A stretch of DNA of 6,796 nucleotides from Candidatus Geothermarchaeota archaeon (lineage in GTDB: Archaea > Thermoproteota > Nitrososphaeria > Geothermarchaeales > JAUWBL01): NCBI GenBank assembly GCA_030601715.1, contig JAUWBL010000058.1, forward strand, positions 1 to 6,796. The letters are read 5' to 3'. Numbering within the stretch: the stretch's first letter is position 1; every line of letters starts with the position of its first letter. The notes beneath the pieces were generated by a model, which saw only the letters and a program-made list of their open reading frames with translations, was not told the origin of the DNA and ran no database searches. The translations under genes were made by a program, and so were the position numbers. Positions 4,720 through 6,796 of this stretch are shown in pieces.

Positions 4720-6624
4720 TTACATGCGTTGCACCAGAGGCAACCCCAGTATCTTGGCTAGGTTCTCCGTGGTCTGGGCGTACGCTTTGACCAGAGCCAA
4801 GCGAGTGCCAGTCAGGTTCGGGTCCGCGACGTCTAGCACTTGGCAGGTCTCGTAGAACTTGTTGAAGTAGGTGGTGAGTGAGTGCATGTATCTGGCGAGG
4901 CCTGTGACCTCCATGTCTCTGGCCGCTCTCTCGATCATCGTGGGAAACTTCGAAATGGCCTTCAGGAGGCGCCACTCCTGCACTGTTGTCAAGAGCCGAC
5001 CGTCGACTCCTTCAACCGATGGCTTCTCCCCTGCCTTCTCCAGTATGCTCCTGGCCCGGACGTAGCCGTACAGGACGTAGGATCCCGACTCTTCCGTTAC
5101 GTCGAGTGCCCTGTCTACGTCAAATACAACTATCTTGTTTCTGTCCGACGCCAGCATGGCGTATCTGAGGGAGGCCAAGGCGACTCTCTCGCCGATTTCT
5201 TCCAGCCACTCTTGGCTTTCTTGGGGGTTTCTAGCCCTTGACTCTTTGATGGCCACGTCACGGATGAGGTCCAGAAATGGGTCTACGTTTATATATAGGC
5301 CTTTCCTGCCTGACATGTGCTCGTAGCGCCTGTCGGTCGTCACACCGAGGTGTTTCTCCATCGTCGATCTGCTGAGGGACACCACCTCGTAGCCGTAGTG
5401 GAGATACCTGTGGGCCGTGTCCTCTCCGTAGAGACCCGACAGGACTATCCGGATTACCTCCTGATTCCTGCTCTGCCGCACGTCTATGACCGAAACGGCC
5501 AGGTCCGTGGAGCCGAAGGGCTTCTCAACACCCTCCCGCGAAGTGGACCATACTACTCCGTCGGTGGGCTGGTCGACGAATTCCCGGAACTTGAGGGGGC
5601 TCTTCAGCAGGCCAAGCTTCCACATGGCGAAGGCCATGTCCTTGGCGACGTAGGTGGTTGATCCGTCGCTCTTGACCAGAACCTTGTCCGTCTCGAACGC
5701 AAACTCGGGGAGATGGGTGAGTCTGGCAACCCAACAGCCGGCGTGGGGGCCATCTTCCATGTACTCCACCGTCCCTTTCCTCTTCATCTCCTCGAAAGCG
5801 AGTTCCCACAGCCTTTCTCTCAACACGTCGGACTCCCACACGAGGGCGTCGTAGCTGGCGCCGAGGCGCCAACACGTCTGGAGCTGCTCCTTCAGGATCC
5901 TTGAAGCTATCTCCCTGGCGAAGATGGCGACGTCTCCCTCGTGTCTGTCGATGAGGCGGGCCACTTGGTCGCGGAGCTTTCTCAGCGTCTGTGAGCGCTG
6001 GACCTGCTCGTGGACTCTGACGTAGACCTCGTTTCCACAGTACTGGTCGAACTTGACGCCCGGCTTCTCGTGATCGAAGGCGAGATAACGGAATGCCATG
6101 ACGATGTCGGCCACCTGCACCCCCGTGTCATCAACGTAATTTGCTATCTCAACATCGTAGCCGGCAAACCCGAGAAGCCTCGCGAGGGTATCCCCTAGGA
6201 TGACGTTTCTTGCGTGTCCTATGTGGAGGGCCTTGTTGGGGTTGACGCTTGTGTGTTCCACCTGAACCCTTCTTCCCTCACCGATCGATGCCCTCCCGAA
6301 CTCTGGGCCTTCGGAGAGGGCTTCCCCTATGGTCGCGTCGGCTAGAGCCGCTGGGTCGGCCCAGAAGTTGACGTAACCTGGCTCAGCGTACCCCACCTTC
6401 GCCACGAGACCTCCTGGCCGAACGGCTCGTGCCACTTCCTTGGCTACGTCCAAGGGGCTTCGTCCTAGCGTATCCGTAAGAGCGAAGGCTAGGGGGGTGG
6501 AGAGGTCTCCGAACCTTTCACGGGGAGGCTCCTCGAGGTGGATCTCGTCTACCGCGATGTTGTGCGTCTCGAGCCATTGCAGGATTCCTTCCCGGACCTG
6601 TTCGGCGAAGGTGAAGAAGGTCAA
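4720..6624 (-). CDS. argS: Arginyl-tRNA synthetase, archaeal type
   Basis: A class I aminoacyl-tRNA synthetase of 634 residues that charges tRNA-Arg with arginine in the cytoplasm. An N-terminal Add1-type tRNA-contact domain (about 1-95) with FGDLSTPLAF at 38-47 and GYVNFW at 83-88 is followed by the catalytic core: VNPNKALHIGHARN with HIGH at 134-137, ANYVDDTGVQ at 161-170, VIDVRQ at 379-384, and the KMSKS-loop equivalent HMSGRKG at 436-442. The DALR anticodon-binding domain follows, with YVLYGYVRARSIL at 516-528 and RYAML at 487-491. As in many ArgRS the KMSKS loop lacks its second lysine; K131 just before HIGH is the residue known to compensate, so the enzyme looks complete. The start is a TTG (6622-6624) with a stop codon just upstream in frame and no Shine-Dalgarno. 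TCTATTT at about 6653-6660 on the minus strand could serve as a TATA box for a nearly leaderless mRNA. An unnamed gene ends 47 bases upstream on the same strand. Confidence 0.97.
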   Translation of the reverse strand: MTFFTFAEQVREGILQWLETHNIAVDEIHLEEPPRERFGDLSTPLAFALTDTLGRSPLDVAKEVARAVRPGGLVAKVGYAEPGYVNFWADPAALADATIGEALSEGPEFGRASIGEGRRVQVEHTSVNPNKALHIGHARNVILGDTLARLLGFAGYDVEIANYVDDTGVQVADIVMAFRYLAFDHEKPGVKFDQYCGNEVYVRVHEQVQRSQTLRKLRDQVARLIDRHEGDVAIFAREIASRILKEQLQTCWRLGASYDALVWESDVLRERLWELAFEEMKRKGTVEYMEDGPHAGCWVARLTHLPEFAFETDKVLVKSDGSTTYVAKDMAFAMWKLGLLKSPLKFREFVDQPTDGVVWSTSREGVEKPFGSTDLAVSVIDVRQSRNQEVIRIVLSGLYGEDTAHRYLHYGYEVVSLSRSTMEKHLGVTTDRRYEHMSGRKGLYINVDPFLDLIRDVAIKESRARNPQESQEWLEEIGERVALASLRYAMLASDRNKIVVFDVDRALDVTEESGSYVLYGYVRARSILEKAGEKPSVEGVDGRLLTTVQEWRLLKAISKFPTMIERAARDMEVTGLARYMHSLTTYFNKFYETCQVLDVADPNLTGTRLALVKAYAQTTENLAKILGLPLVQRM

Positions 6625-6671
6625 TGCTTCAAGAGCCTATTCGGTCGCATCTCAAATAGAAGTTCCCTACA

Positions 6672-6796
6672 TCACGGAGGAATCAAGTCTTCGGGTATTA
6701 GCCCCTCCCGGGCAAGGTGTCCAACTCCGTCCACGAATCCGTCGCCGAACCCTTCGTTGGACACCCAGTCCGCCCTTCTCTTTAGCTCCTCGACTG
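6672..6796 (-). CDS. C-terminal end of an unrecognised protein (start outside window)
   Basis: Reading the minus strand from the right edge, one frame gives 40 codons ending in TGA (6672-6674). The peptide begins VEELKRRADWVSNEGFGDGF and ends GLIPEDLIPP. It is acidic and mixed in composition, with codon use like the neighbouring genes (GAG, AGG, CTA, CCG), and it ends just before argS with a 47-base gap, as upstream genes of an archaeal operon often do. The other minus-strand frames are either stopped at once or give Arg/Gly/Trp-rich nonsense. I do not recognise the family from this fragment. Co-transcription with argS is possible. Confidence 0.6.
   Translation of the reverse strand, partial: VEELKRRADWVSNEGFGDGFVDGVGHLAREGLIPEDLIPP

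Noticed and set aside
4607..4855. 82-codon plus-strand frame spanning the argS-copA gap
   Set aside because: It begins in the AT-rich copA promoter and runs into argS antisense. The peptide matches nothing I know and there is no ribosome-binding site.
5317..5661. 114-codon plus-strand frame opposite argS
   Set aside because: It lies wholly inside the conserved argS core and its composition reflects the complementary codons.
6667..6675. GTGATGT on the minus strand resembling a C/D-box guide RNA C box
   Set aside because: It overlaps the 3' end of the unnamed gene, deviates from the RTGATGA consensus, and has no D box at suitable spacing.
1..6796. Frequent CTAG/CCTAGG tetramers and hexamers across the window
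   Set aside because: They are easy to spot, but they fall mostly in coding DNA as CTA-GGx or TAG stops, and I cannot compute whether they exceed expectation.
1..6796. CRISPR arrays, insertion sequences, att sites, tRNA or rRNA genes, defence or toxin systems
   Set aside because: I looked on both strands and found no spaced repeats, transposase or integrase motifs, terminal inverted repeats, cloverleaf-like segments or toxin/antitoxin pairs. The window reads as ordinary archaeal chromosome.

Overview
The window looks like chromosomal DNA from an archaeon. It is fairly GC-rich, makes frequent use of GTG and TTG starts, and carries several genes of archaeal type: an archaeal MptD-type dihydroneopterin aldolase, an archaeal A24 prepilin/preflagellin peptidase with the archaeal C-terminal membrane segment, an archaeal-type arginyl-tRNA synthetase and the C-terminal part of a DUF763 protein. 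The mix would suit a TACK-group lineage, but the sequence alone does not settle the phylum.

Layout from left to right: (1) 2-454 (+), the 3' end of a DUF763 gene. (2) 455-680, a convergent gap of 226 bases with a 36-base interrupted hairpin and no convincing gene. (3) 681-1460 (-), an A24 aspartic prepilin peptidase. (4) 1461-1562, a compact divergent regulatory region with an AT-rich TATA-like element and a 10-bp palindrome. (5) 1563-1979 (+), mptD, whose start I move downstream from the longest-frame ATG at 1479. (6) 2026-4578 (-), copA, a P1B-1 copper-exporting ATPase with two N-terminal HMA folds, only the first of which keeps its CxxC. (7) 4579-4719, a gap with a probable copA promoter. 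(8) 4720-6624 (-), argS. (9) 6672-6796 (-), the last 40 codons of an unrecognised gene just upstream of argS.

The genes do not form one pathway. argS is translation housekeeping, copA is metal homeostasis at the cytoplasmic membrane, mptD makes the pterin precursor of methanopterin- or folate-type one-carbon carriers, and the peptidase matures pilin/archaellin-type signal peptides. The unnamed gene and argS lie 47 bases apart on the same strand and may be co-transcribed. copA probably has its own promoter. The peptidase and mptD diverge from a shared control region.

I did not find a defence system, mobile element, CRISPR array, tRNA or rRNA, or a convincing new multigene system. The points most worth checking are the divergent peptidase/mptD control region, the altered metal-site residues in CopA, and the identity of the two genes cut by the window edges.
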